Source of the DNA: Ctena decussata
Lineage: Eukaryota > Mollusca > Bivalvia > Lucinida > Lucinidae
Length of the DNA stretch: 64,000 bases
Direction of reading: 5' to 3'
NCBI GenBank assembly: GCA_963989385.1
Contig: OZ022512.1
Coordinates: forward strand, 31,631,574-31,695,573
Below the pieces are notes generated by a model. That model did not search any database, was not told the origin of the DNA, and was given only the letters and a program-made list of their open reading frames with translations. Positions within the stretch are counted from its first letter, which is position 1. Each line of letters starts with the position of its first letter. Positions 30,701 through 43,895 of this stretch are shown one piece after another. The position numbers and the translations under genes were made by a program.

Positions 30701-33235
30701 AACCTGTATAGGTCTTGTGGTGTCACATTCCTTGTATTGTACGAAGAGGGCTGTTCATAAAGTGTAACAATCTTCGAATTCTAAAAGCTATTTCATCTGC
30801 TAGTTCATACTTGCTTTTCTAAATACATGTACTTTAGCCCAAAAGCAGGATCCAAAAAACAACATTACACTTTGAGAAGCCTCTGGATAACCACTTTATA
30901 ATTCGTTATGGTTTCACATTCCATGTATTGTATTAAGAGGGCCGTTCATAAAGTTTCACAACTTGAAATCACTAAAAGTTATTTCATCTACTGGTTTATC
31001 CAAACATTTCTCAATGCTTCAGCCCCAAGATAGGAACTAAACAAAGACCGTATCAGAGGCTTCTGGGAACTCACTTTAATACTACATAGGTTTTGTGGTG
31101 TCACATTCCATATACGGTGCGCAGAGGGCCGTTTATAAAGTGTCGCAATATAGATATCATAATCTATAAATTCATTTACAATTACAGCCCAACATTTCTT
31201 TAAGCTTCAGCCAAAGATACGAACAAGACAAAAGTGATGTAAGCAGCCTCTGGGTAACATCTTGAGAAATATACCGGTTCTGTGTTGTCTTATTCCACGT
31301 ATTATAACGAGAGGGCCATTCAAAAACTATAAATTTCAATTAAAACAGTTGTTTCACTGGGTTATTTCATTATTTCTAAATACTTCAGCCCCAAGATAGG
31401 AACTAACTAAAGGCGCTATAAGCAGCCTCTGGACAAATCCTTCAAACCTGCATAGGTCTTGTGGTGTCACATTCCTTATATTGCACGGAGAGGGCCGTTC
31501 ATAAAGTTTCGCAAGTTGAAATTGCTAAAAGTTATGTCATCTACGGGTTTATCCAAACATTTCTTTACACTTCAGCCCCAAGATACGACCTAGACAAAGA
31601 TGATGTAAGCAGCCTCTGGGTACCCTCTTGAGAAATATACCTGCCCTGTGGTGTCACATTCCACGAGTTGTATCTAGAGGGCCGTTCAAAAAATATCAAA
31701 TTTCAAATAAAAAAATAGTCTTTTTCAGGGTTATCTTATTATTTATTAATACTTCAGCCCCAAGATAGGATCTAAACAAAGATGCTGTAAACAGCCTCTG
31801 GACAATTACTTCAAACCTGTATAGGTCTTGTGGTGTCACATTCCTTGTATTGTACGAAGAGGGCTGTTCATAAAGTGTAACGATCTTCGAATTCTAAAAG
31901 CTATTTCATCTGCTAGTTCATACTTGCTTTTCTAAATACTTTAGCCCAAAAGCAGGATCCAAAAACAACATTACACTTTGAGAAGCCTCTGGATAACCAC
32001 TTTATAATTCGTTATGGTTTCACATTCATTGTATTGTATTCTTTGTATTGAACGGAGAGGGCTGGACACGGTGTAACCAACTTCAAATTATAATAATCAT
32101 TTCATCCGCTCGTTCATCCCTCCTTTTCTAAATGCTTCATCCACAAAGCAGGATATAACCATAACACCTTAAGAAGCCTCTGGGAATCTACTTTTGAACT
32201 TTCTATATAGGTTTATGGTGTCATATTCCATGTATTGTACGAAGGGGGCCGTTCATTAAGTTTCGCAATTTAAAATCACTGATAATTATTTCATCTACTG
32301 GTTTATCCAAACCTTTCTAAATGTTTCAGCCCCAAGATAGGAACTAAATAAAGAAATTATCAGAAGCCTATGGGTAACAACTTTAAAACTACATAGGGTT
32401 TGTGGTGTCACATTCCATAAATGGTACGCAGAGGGCCGTTAATAAAGTGTCGCAAAATAGTTATCATAATTTATAAATTCATTTTCTGTTACAGCCCAAC
32501 ATTTTTTTATTCTTCAACCCCAAGATACGAAATATAGACAAAGCTTATGTAAGGAGGCTCTGGGTGACATCTTGAGAAAAATACCTGTTATGTGGTGTCA
32601 CATTCCATGAGTTGTATCTAGAGGGCCGTTCAAGAAATATCAAATTTCAATGCAAAAAATAGTCGTTTCTCAGGGTTATCTCATTATTTTGAAATACTTC
32701 AGCCCCAAGATAGGACATAATCAAGGGTGATATAAACAGCCTCTGGATAATTCCTTCAAATATATATAGGTCTTGTGGTGTCACATTCTTTGTACTGTAC
32801 GGAGAGGGCTGTTCACAATGTAACTAGCTTCAAATTATAAAAATCATTTCGTATGTATACTCGTCCATCGCTGCCTTTCTAAATACTTCATCCATAAAGT
32901 AGGAAATAACCATTACACTTTAAGAAGCCTCTGGGAAACCACTTTTGAACTTCCTATATAGGTTTTATCATGTCACATTCCATGTATTGTGCGAAGGGGG
33001 GCGTTCATTAAGTTTCGCAAAGAAAAATCGCTGATAATTATTTCATCTACTGGTTTATCCAAACATTTCTTAATGTTTCAGCCCCAAGATAGGAACTAAA
33101 CAAAGATATTTTCAGAAGCCTCTGGGCAAGGAGTTAAAAACTATATGGGGTTTGTGGTGTCACATTCCATATATGGTATGCGAGGGCCGTTTATAAAGTG
33201 TCGCAAAATAGATATCATATTTTATAATTCATACT
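27786..33235. repeat. 186-bp satellite, block 1, with 1114-bp higher-order period
   Basis: Each monomer carries GAGGGCCGTTCATAAAGT, CTTCAGCCCCAAGATAGGA, GCAGCCTCTGG and TTGTGGTGTCACATTCC in this order, at roughly 175-195-bp spacing. A set of six monomer variants recurs: CAGAGGCTTCTGGGAACTC at 29940 and 31054 (1114 bp apart) and at 27911 (2029 bp before 29940, about one full plus one five-monomer period). The left and right edges of the block are more diverged. Confidence 0.95.
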
Positions 33236-33743
33236 TCAGCCCAATGATCAAAAAGTGCAATTTATAAATCCTTTCGTTTTTAAACTTGCTTATTTCAAGA
33301 TTACTTTTTACTTGAGCCCGTTGAATAATGTAACGTGATGTTGCAACACTTCGCATGTCCACTAGCTGGACCGAAAGTAATTCCAAAGGTTTGGTTGATG
33401 GGTTAGGGTGCTGGTATTTACCCTATGTGCTACCCTAGTTGCTTTCCCGCTACTATTCAAACAAACAAACACACGTTTTAGTGCAATCGTAACACTTCGG
33501 CCAATTCCGTATCCTGAATTAAACTATATCGAAGATATCGGCGAGGATGTCCGATTGGTTTTAGTGCTCATTTTTTCATTTACCAGGAAGATCTATGTTG
33601 TGTATGTTCGATCAGAACCCATGACTTAGAGGCTTTTTTTTCAATTAAACCCGAAATTACCTCTTTGGTGGGCCGTTTAATATGGATAGCCAACAAGTTT
33701 CAGTGGTCAATTTTAACATTTTTCTACTAAAACATATGACATT

Positions 33744-33980
33744 GAGCCGCGACACGAGAAAACCAACAATGTGGTTGTGGTCCCAGGGCAGACTCAGATC
33801 AGCCTGGGTGTCCGCCCAGTCCAGTCAGACTCTTCGCTTACGGCTTGAAGGGTAGCTAAGGGTCTGAGCTACCTCCATCCGGACAGCGAAGACTCTGACC
33901 AGACTGTGCGGATGCCCAGGCTGATCTGAGCCTGCGCTGGCCGCACAACCACATTGTTGGTTTTGTCGTGTCGCGGCTCA
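33744..33980. repeat. 235-bp palindromic repeat, copy 5
   Basis: GAGCCGCGACACGAGAAAAC ... GTTTTGTCGTGTCGCGGCTC; close to full length and well preserved. Confidence 0.92.
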
Positions 33981-34118
33981 TTTGTGTGGACTCATTTCAC
34001 TGATGAGTTAACACAACATACGTTTTTAAATACTTGCTTGGGTACACATCCATTTTTTTCTGTCACTTATGCAAAGGGAACAAATTGCTTTTCTGGATGG
34101 CGTAGCTGTTCCCAGTGG

Positions 34119-34182
34119 TCTACTCTTAAAGGAAAGAACTTACTCCTAAAGGAGCAAATTCCTGCTTCCAAGAGTTGTCCCC
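34119..34182. repeat. Short hairpin repeat, GAGCAAATTC family
   Basis: ACTCTTAAAGGAAAGAACTT, ACTCCTAAAGGAGCAAATTC; arms more diverged than in other copies. Confidence 0.75.
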
Positions 34183-34320
34183 CACTGAGAAGAGAGGCAA
34201 AAGTGAAAACCGCAGAGTTGCTTTCCCAAAAAAATTACCGTGAGCTTAATTCAGCGCTCATTTTCCGCACAAAAAGCTGGTAAAGATCGATTATCTCTGA
34301 GGTGAGTCTAATGCAGTCAT

Positions 34321-37300
34321 ATAGTCTCATCTAAGCGAAAATTAACGTTACACTTTTAGAAGCCTCTGGAAAACCACTTTAGATGTCATTATGGTTTCTA
34401 TTTCCATGTATGTACGAAGAGGTTCGTTCATAAAGTTTCGCAAGTTGAAATCACTACAAGTTTTCCTCTACTGGTTTATCCAGTCATTTCTTAATGCTTC
34501 AGCCCCAAGGTATGAACTAAACAAAGATAGTATAAGAAGCCTCTTGGCATCTACTTTTGAACTCCATAGATCTTGTGGTGTCACATTCCATATAGGGTAC
34601 GCTGAGGGCCGTTCATAAAAGTTTGCAATATAGATATTAAAATGTATACATTCATCTCTAGTTACAGCCAACATATATACATCAGCCCCAAGATACGAAC
34701 AAGACAAAAATGACGTAAACAGCTTCTGGGTAACATCTTATGAAATATACATGTTCTGTGGTGTCACATTCCACGTGACGTTATGATAGGGCCGTTCAAA
34801 AATTATCAAATTTCAATTTAAAAAACAAAAACAAAAAAGGGAAAACAGTTGTTTCCGCTTGGATATTTCATTATTTCTAAATACTTTGGCCCCAAGATAG
34901 GATCTAACGAAAGGCGCTATAAGCAGCCTCTGGTTAATGTCTTTTAATCTGTATATGTCTTCTGGTGTCACATTCCTTGTATTGTACAAAGAGGGCTGTT
35001 CATAAAGTGTAACAAACTAAAACATTTCATCCACTAGTTTATACTTTCTTTTCTAAATACTTCAACCCCAAAGCAGAAAAACACATTACACTTTTAGAAG
35101 CCTCTGGGAAACCACTTTAGATGTCAATATGGTTTCTAATTCCATGTATTGTACGAAGAGGGCCGTTCATAAAGTTTCGCAATTTGAAATCACTGACAGT
35201 TATTTCAACTACTGGTTTATCCAAACATTTCTCAATGCTTCAGCCCCAAGATAGGAACTAAACAAAGACAGTATTAGAAGCCTCTTGGCATCTACCTTTG
35301 AACTTCATAGGTGTTGTGGTGTCACATTCCATATATGGTATCCATAGGGCCGTTCAAAAAGTTTTAAAATATAGATATTATAATCTATTAATTCATCTCT
35401 AGTTACAGCCCTACAGTTCTATATACCGCCAGACCCAAGATGCGAACAAGACAAAAGTGATATAAGCAGGCTCTGATTAATATCTTGAGAAAAATACCTT
35501 TTCTGTGGTGTCACATTCCACGAGTTGATACGAAAGGGCCGTTCAAAATCAAACAAATTTCAATCAAAAAAAAAAAAAAAAGAAATTTCATTGAGTTATC
35601 TCATTATTTCTATATACTTCCACCCCAAGATAGGATCTTAACAAAGGAGCTATAAACAGCCTCTGAATAATTCCTTCAAACCTGTATAGGTATTGTGGTG
35701 TCACATTCCTTGTAATGCACGGAGAGGGCTGTTCATAAAGTGAAACAAACTTCAAATTCTACATATGAATTCATCCACTGGTTCACTCCGGCTTTTCAAA
35801 ATACTTTATCCCCAAAGCAGGAACATTAACGTTACACTTTTAGAAGCATCTGGAAAACAACTTTAGATGTCATTTTGGTTTCTATTTCCATGTATGTACG
35901 AAGAGGTCCGTTCATAATGTTTCGCAAGTTGAAATCACTACAAGTTATTTCATCTACTGGTTTATCGAAACATTTCTTAATGCTTCAGCCCCAAGATAGG
36001 AACTAAACAAAGACAGTATTAAAAGCCTCTTGGCATATACTTTCGAACTTCATTGGTTTTGTGGTGTCAAATTCCATATATGGTATGCAGAGGGCCGTTC
36101 ATAAAAGTTTGCAATATAGCTAACATTATCTATAAATTCATCTCTCGTTACAGCCCAACATTTGTACTTCAGCCCCAAGATACGGACAAGACAAAAATGA
36201 TGTAAACAGCCTCTGGGTAACATCTCATGAAATATACATGTTCTGTGGTGTCACATTCCACGTGACGTAACGAGAGGGTCGTTCAAGAATTATCGAATTT
36301 CAATTTAAAAAAAAAGGGGGGAAAACAGTTGTTTCCCTGGGTTATTTCATTATTTCTTAATACTTCAGCCCCAAGATAGGATCTAACTATAGGCGCGATT
36401 AGCAGCCTCTGGAAAACTTCTTTAAACTTGTATAGGTCTTGTGGTGTCACATTCCTTGTATTGTACAAAGAGGGCTGTTCATAAAGTGTAACAAACTTCA
36501 AATTCTAAAAAAACAGTCATCCACTAGTTTATATTTGCTTTTCTAAATACTTCATCCCCAAACCAGAAAAACCCCATTGCACTTTAAGAAGCCTCTGGAA
36601 AACCACTTTAGATGTCATTATGGTTTCTATTTCCAGGTATTGTACGAAGAGGGCTGTTCATGAAGTTTCGCAATTTGAAATTACTGTAAGTTATTTCAAC
36701 TACTGGTTTATCCAAACATTTCTTAATGCTTCAGCCCCAAAATAGGAACTAAACAAAGACAGTATTAGAAGCCTCTTGTCATCTACTTTTGAACTACATA
36801 GGTTTTGTGGTGTCACCTTCCATATAGGGTATGCAAAGGGCCGTTCGTTAAAGTTTGCAATATAGATATCATAAGCTATAAATTCATCTCTAGTTACAGC
36901 CCATCATTTTTTTATACTTCAGCCCCAAGATACGAACAAGACAAAAATGATGTAAGCAGCCTCTGGGTAACATCTTGAGAAATATACCTGTTCTTTGGTG
37001 TCACATTCCACGTGACGTAACTAGAGAGCCATTCAAAAATTATCAAATTTCAATTTAAAAAACAAAAAAGGGAAAACAGTTGTTTCACCGGGTCATTTCA
37101 TTATTTCTAAATACTTCAGCTCCAAGATAGGATCTAACTTAAGGTGCTATAAGCAGCCTCTGGATAATTTCTTTAAACCTATGTAGGTCTTGTGGTGTCA
37201 CATTCCTTGAATTGTACAAAAAGGGCTGTTCCTAAAGTGTAACAAACTTCAATTCTAAAAAAACATTTAATCCACCAGTTCATACTTGCTTTTCTAAATA

Positions 37301-40300
37301 TTTCATCCCCAAAGCAGGCAAAAAAAAAAACACATTACCTTTTTAGAAGCCTCTGGTAAACCACTTAAGATGTCATTATGGTTTCTATTTCCAGGTATTG
37401 TAAGCTTACGAAGAGGGCCGTTCATTAAGTTTCGCAAGTTAAAATCACTAAAAGTTATTTCATCTACTGGTTTATCCAATCATTTCTCAATTCTTCAGCC
37501 CCAAGATAGGAGCTAAATAAAGGAAGTATTAGAAGCCTTTTAGCATCTACTTTCGAACTACATAGGTTTTGTGGTGTCATTTTCCATATATGTGATCCAG
37601 AGGATCGTTTATTTCAGTTTTAAAATATAGATATCATAATCTATAAATTCATCTTACAGCCCAACATTTCTTCATACTTCAGCCCCAAGATATGAACAAG
37701 ACAAAAGTGATGTAAGCAGCCTCTGGGTAACATCTCGAAAAATGTACCTATTCTGTGGTGTCACATTCCACGTCACGTAACGAGACGGCCGCTCAAAAAT
37801 CATCACATTTCAATTTAAAAACCAAAACAGGGAAAACAGTTCTTTCACTTGGTTATTTCATTATTTCTTAATACTTCAGCCCCAAGACAGGATCTACCGA
37901 AAGTTGCTATAAGCAACCTCTGGATAATTTCTTTAAACCTATATAGGTATTGTGGTGTCACATTCCTTGTATTGTATAAAGAGGGCTGTTCATAAAGTGT
38001 AACAAACTTCAAATTCTAAAAAAACATTTAATCCACTAGTTCATACTTGCTTTTCTAAATACTTCATCCCAAATGCAGGAAAAAAAACACAAAAACATTA
38101 CACTTTAAGAAACATCTTGGAAACCACTTAAGATGTCATTATGGTTTCTATTTCCATGTATTGTACGAAGAGGGCCGTTCATAAAGTTTCCCATGTTGAA
38201 AACACTAAAAGTTATTTCATCTACTGGTTTATCCAAACATTTCTCAATTCTTCAGCCCTAAGATAGGAGCTAAATAAAGGCAGAATAAGAAGCCTCTTAG
38301 CATCTACTTTCGAACTACATAATTTTTGTAGTGTCACATTCCATATATGATATGCAGAGGGCCGTTCATAAAGTTTTGCAATATAGATATCATAATCTAT
38401 AAATTCATCTCTAGTTACAGCCCAACATTTCTTCATACTTCAGCCCCAAGATGCGAACAAGACAAAAGTGATGTAAGCAGGCTCTGATTATCATCTTTAG
38501 AAATATACCTGTTCTGTGGTGTCACATTCCATGAGTTGATACGAGAGGGCCGTTCAAAATCAACCAAATTTCAACCAATAAAGAAAGCAACTGTTTCATT
38601 GGGATATCTCATTATTCCTAAATACTTTAGCCCCAAGATAGGATCTAAACAAAGGTGCTATAAATAGTCTATGGATAATTCCTTCACACCTGTATAGGTC
38701 TCGTGGTGTCACATTCCTTGTACTATACGGAGAGGGCTGTTCATAAAGTGTAACAAACTTCAAACTCTATTAATAATCATTTCATCCTCTGGTTCATCCC
38801 GGCTTTTCTAAATACTTCAGCCCCAAAGTAGAAATTAAACATAACACCTTAGGAAGCCTCTGGGAAACCACTTCTGAACTACATGTTTAGGTTTTATGGT
38901 TTCACATTCCATGAAGGTTACGAAGAGGACCGTTCATAAAGTTTCGCAAAGTATAATCACTGATAGTTGTTTTATCTGCCGGTTTATCCAAACATTTCTA
39001 AATGCTTCAGCCCCAAGACAGGAACTAAACAAAGACAGTATCAGAGGCCTCTGAGCAACCACTTTAAAACTACAAAGGGTTTGTGGTGTCACATTCCATA
39101 TAAAATACGCAAAGGGTCGTTTATAAAGTGTCGCAATATAGATATCATAATTTATAAATTCATTTAAGGTTACAGCCTAACATTTCTTTATACTTCAACC
39201 CTAAGAAACGAACTAGACAACGATGATGTAAGCAGCTTCTGGGTAGCATCTTCAGAAATATACCGGTTCTATGATGTCACATTCCACGAGTTGTGTGTCA
39301 AAAAATATCAAATTCCGATAAAAAAAAAAAAACAACAGTTGTTTCACTGGGTTATCTCATTATTTCTAAATACTTCAGCCTCAAGATAATATCTTAACAG
39401 AGGTGCTATAAACAGCCTCTTGATAATTCCTTCAAACTTGTATAGGTCTTGTGGTGTCACATTCTTTGTATTGTACGGAGTGGGCTGTTCATAAAGTGTA
39501 ACAAGTTTCAAATTCAAATAATCATTTCATCCACTGGTTCATCCCTGCTTCTCTAAATACTTGAGCCCCAAAGTAGGACATGACCATTTCACTTTAAGAA
39601 GCCTCTGGGAAACCACATTTGAACTTTTTATATGGGTTGAATGTTGTCACATTCCATCAATTGTATGAAGAGGGTCGTTCAATAAGTTTCGCAAAGTCAA
39701 AGCACTGATAATTATTTCATCTCCTGGTTTATCCAACATTGCTTACTTCTTCAGCCCCAAGATAGGAGCTAAACAAAGAGAGTGTCAGAGGCTTCTGGGC
39801 AACAACTTTGAAACTACATAGATTTTGTGGTGTCACATTCATTGTGCTGTAATGAGAGGGCCGTTCAAAATTACCACAAATTTCAAAAGCTTAAAAAACT
39901 TTTGTTTTATTGGGTTTTATCATTATTTCTTAATTCTTCAGCCCCAAGATAGGATCGAAACAAAGATGCTTTAAGTAGCCTCTGTATACTCCCTTCAAAT
40001 CTGTATAGGTTTTGTGGTGTCACATACCTTGTATTGTACGGGGAGGGTTGTTCATGAAGTGCGCCTGTTTGCGAGTTATATAAAAAATTGATTTACTGGT
40101 TCATCCCAGCATTTCCTAATTCTTCAGCCCCAAGATAGGAGCTAACCAAAGTCAGTTTAAGAAGCCTCGGGATAACCACTTTAGATCTACGTAGGTTTTG
40201 TTTTATCACATTCCATGTATTGTACAAAGAGGGTCGTTTATAAAGTTAAGCATAGTAAAGTCACTGGTAGTTTTTACATCCACGGGGTTTTATCTAAGCA

Positions 40301-42660
40301 CTTCTTAGTATCTCGGCCCCAAGATAGAATCTAAACAAAGATGCTATCAGCGGCTTCTGGATAAATAATTCAAACCTGTATTTGTTTTGTGTTGTCACGT
40401 TCCTTGTTCAAGTTAAGATCTAAAGAAATGTACTTAAAGCAGCCTCTGAATAACTCCTTTAAATCTGCTTAGGTTTTGTTGTGACACATTCCTGGTATTT
40501 TACGGAGAGGGCTGTTCATAAAGTGTAACCAACTACAATTACTAATGATCATTTTATCCACTGGTTCATACAAACATTTCCAGATACTTCAGCCCCAAGA
40601 TAGCAACTAACAAAGTCAGTTTAACAAGCCTCTGGGTAACCACTTTAGAACTGTATGGGTTTTGTGGTGTCACATTCCATGTATTGTACGAAGAGGGCCG
40701 TTCATAATGTTTCACAAAAAGATAACACTATTTATAAATTCTTTTCAGCAATAAACCAACATTTCTTAATACTTCATCTCCAAGATGCGAACTAAACGAA
40801 TGTGCTGTAGGCAGCCTCTAGATAACTTAATTCTTTAGAGATAAACCAGTTCTGTGGTGTCACATTCCCTGTATTGTAATGCAAGGGTCGTTCAAAAATT
40901 ATCACAAATTTCAGTTAGTCAAAAAAGTTGTTTCAATGTTTAATATCATTTTTTTAATACTTCAGCCCCAAGATAGGATCTTTACAAAGGTGCTAAAAGC
41001 GGCCTCAGGATACCTCCGTCAAATCTAATTAGGTTTTGTAGTGTCACATTCCTTGTATTATACGGAGAGGGTTGTCCATAAATTGACACCAACTGCAATT
41101 TCTATAAATCATTTTATCCACTGTTTAATCCTAGCATTTCTAAATACTTCAGCCCCAAGATAGAAACTAATCAAAGACAGTTTAAGAAGTCTCAGGGTAA
41201 CCACTTTAGAAATACAAAGGTATTGTGGTGTCACATTCCTCGTATTGTACAAAGAGGGCCGTCCATAAAGTTTCGCAAAGAGATAACACTATATATAAAA
41301 AAATTCAGCAATACACCAACATTTCTTAATTCTGCATCTCCTACATGCGAACTAAACGAATGTGCTGTAGGCAGCCTCTAGATAACTTCTTTAGAGACAA
41401 ACCAGTTCAGTGGTGTCACATTCCCTGTATTGTAATGCAAGGGCCGTTCAAAAATTATCACAAATTTCAGTTAGTCGAAAAAGTTGTTTCGATGTTTAAT
41501 CTCAGTTTTCTTAATACTTCAGCCCCAAGATAGGATCTTTACAAAGGTGCTAAAAGTGGCCTCAGGATACCTCCGTCAAATCTAATTAGGTTTTGTAGTG
41601 TCACATTCCTAGTATTATACGGAGAGGGTTGTCCATAAAGTGACACCAACTGCAATTTCTATAAATCATTTTATCCAATGTAGCATTTCTAAAATCTTCA
41701 GCCCCAAGATAGAAACTAACCAAAGACAGTTTAAGAAGTCTCAGGTTAACCACTTCAGAAATACAAAGGTATTGTGGTGTCACATTCCTCGTATTGTACA
41801 AAGAGGGCCGTTCATAAAGTTTCGCAAGTTGATAGTAATTTCATCCACTGGTTTATCCAAACATTTCTTCATACTTCAGCCCCTAGATAGAATTTAAACA
41901 AAGGTACTGTAAAAGGCTTCTGGATAACTTCTTCTAACCTCGATAGGTTTTGTAGAGTCACATTCCTTGTATTGTACGGAGAGGGCTGTTCATAGATTAC
42001 AATGCAACTACAATGCCTATCAATCATTTAACCACTGGTTTATCTCAGTGTAACTTAAAACTTCAGTCCCAAGATAGGAACTGCCGAAAGTCGGTTTTTC
42101 AACTTGATAAGTTTTGGGGTGTCACATTTCATGTGCTGGATGAAGAGGGCCGTTCATAAAGTTTCTAAAAGTGAAATCACTGATAGCCATTTCATCTGCT
42201 GGTTTATCAAAACATATATAAATGCTTCAGCCCCAAGTTAGGATCTAAAGAAAGGTACAACAAGCAGCCTTTGGATAGCTCCTTTAAATCTTAATAGATT
42301 TTGTTGTGTCACATTCCTTGTATTGTAAGGAAAGGGCTGTTCATAAAGTTACGCCAACTACAATTACTATTAATTATTTTACCCACTGGTTCTTCCCACA
42401 ATATCCAGAAACTTCACCCCTAAGATAAGAACTGACCAAAGTCAGTTTAAGAAGCCTCTGGGTATCTACTTTAAATCTACATAGGTTTTGTGGTGTCACA
42501 TTCCATGTATTGTACGGAGAGGGCTGTTCATAAGGTTTCAAAAAGAGATATCACCATTTATAAATTCATTTTTAGTTATAGACCAACATTTCTTAATACG
42601 TCATCTCCAAGAGACGAACTAGACACAAGTGTTGTAAGCAGCCTCCGGATAACTTCCTTA
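34321..42660. repeat. 186-bp satellite, block 2
   Basis: About 44 monomers with the same four conserved boxes as block 1 but more diverged from each other. TGGTGTCACATTCC spacings near 40.7-41.8 kb are 178-192 bp. Some alternation of monomer types is visible (types with AAAAACAAAAAAGGG inserts recur). The block is cut at 42660 by the 16.6-kb element. Confidence 0.93.
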
Positions 42661-42704
42661 CACTGTAAAAAATCTGAAGAAACATTACACCAAAAACCTT
42701 TTTT

Positions 42705-43190
42705 GGTGTAACATTTCCCCAGTGTTTTGAAGGTATGTTTGCACCAACATCTAGGTAAAGGAGCCTCACATTTGGTGTAAGAAAGCACCACTGAACTACA
42801 GGCAAGATTACGCCAATCAGGAAGTTCTACATAAAATTGGTGTAACTTTTCACTTAAATTTTTCAGATAACGTTACTCCAAAACTCTGCTGACTTTACCC
42901 GGCACACTGGTGTACACTTACACCAAATTTATGAAAGAAACATTATGCCTTTGGTGTAACATTTTCCCAGTGTTTTGAAGGTATGTTTGCACCAACATCT
43001 AGGTAAAGGAGCCTTACATTTGGTGTAAGAAAGCACCACTAAATTAAAGGCAAGATTACATCAATCAGGAAGTTCTACATAAAATTGGTGTAACTTTTCA
43101 CTTAAATTTTTCAGATAACAAGGCACATTGGTGTACACTTTCACCAAATTTATGAAAGAAACATTATGCCTTTTACTAAAATTTCCATTA
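42705..43190. repeat. 248-bp direct duplication in the left subterminal region
   Basis: GGTGTAACATTT..CCAGTGTT starts at 42705 and 42953; units share GAAGGTATGTTTGCACCAAC and GGAAGTTCTACATAAAATTG. Confidence 0.88.
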
Positions 43191-43895
43191 GTTTTTGGGG
43201 TAACCTTTCAACCATATTATTTTGGAAAAGGTTACACCAGAAATCTGCTGATGTTCCGAGATAAATTGGTGAATATTTACACCAAAATCACGAACGAAAC
43301 ATAAATTGGTGAATATTGACACCAAAGTCATGAAAGAAACATTACACCAGATACTATTATTTACATCAATTTTGGTGTCAGTTTTTGTCAGTTGGATAAA
43401 TTTTGTTTATCAAATCAAAGTCAAATCTGTTAATAAAATTCATCTTTCATTTAATCATATGATTATCTTAAGATATGTCTTATTTTCTACACTATACCAG
43501 TTCTGCCAAATACAGTCCAATTTCAAAATTTCAGCAGTGATTTTTTTCGCTATTTTGGGAATGGTGCCGGTGCCTATGGAATTAGCAAAAATCGTGTCAT
43601 ATTCTCATGAAATTCAGAAATTTCAGAAACACCTTTATTTAGTCTCAATTCTCAAGTGATGGGATAGGGGACATGATACTGAATTTGTGATACAAACATT
43701 CAATTATAGCCATAATATCAGCTAGTTTGCTAAGCAAGCAAGTAAATGTATGCTTGTAAGATGGTCCCTAGAAAAAATCTTCGTGCATTGGGAATTGTTC
43801 AACAAGCAGTTGGGAAAAAAAAGATACTATTTTGAATGGGGACTGGTGCCTTTTATGGGCACCACTTATATGGGCATGTTCAAAAAAAATGTGAC

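Larger units (their letters stand above)
33236..34320. other. Interruption of the satellite by dispersed repeats
   Basis: Non-satellite sequence holding palindromic repeat copy 5 (33744-33980) and a GAGCAAATTC hairpin (about 34119-34182). The short open frames here are not recognised. Confidence 0.7.

Noticed and set aside
27786..42660. Regular direct repeats as a CRISPR array
   Set aside because: Unit length of about 186 bp, no constant short repeat with unique spacers, and a eukaryotic context.
43306..43659. 117-codon plus-strand frame with hydrophobic stretches
   Set aside because: It runs from subterminal repeats into the inverted arm of the 3.6-kb element; the apparent membrane segments come from T-rich DNA.
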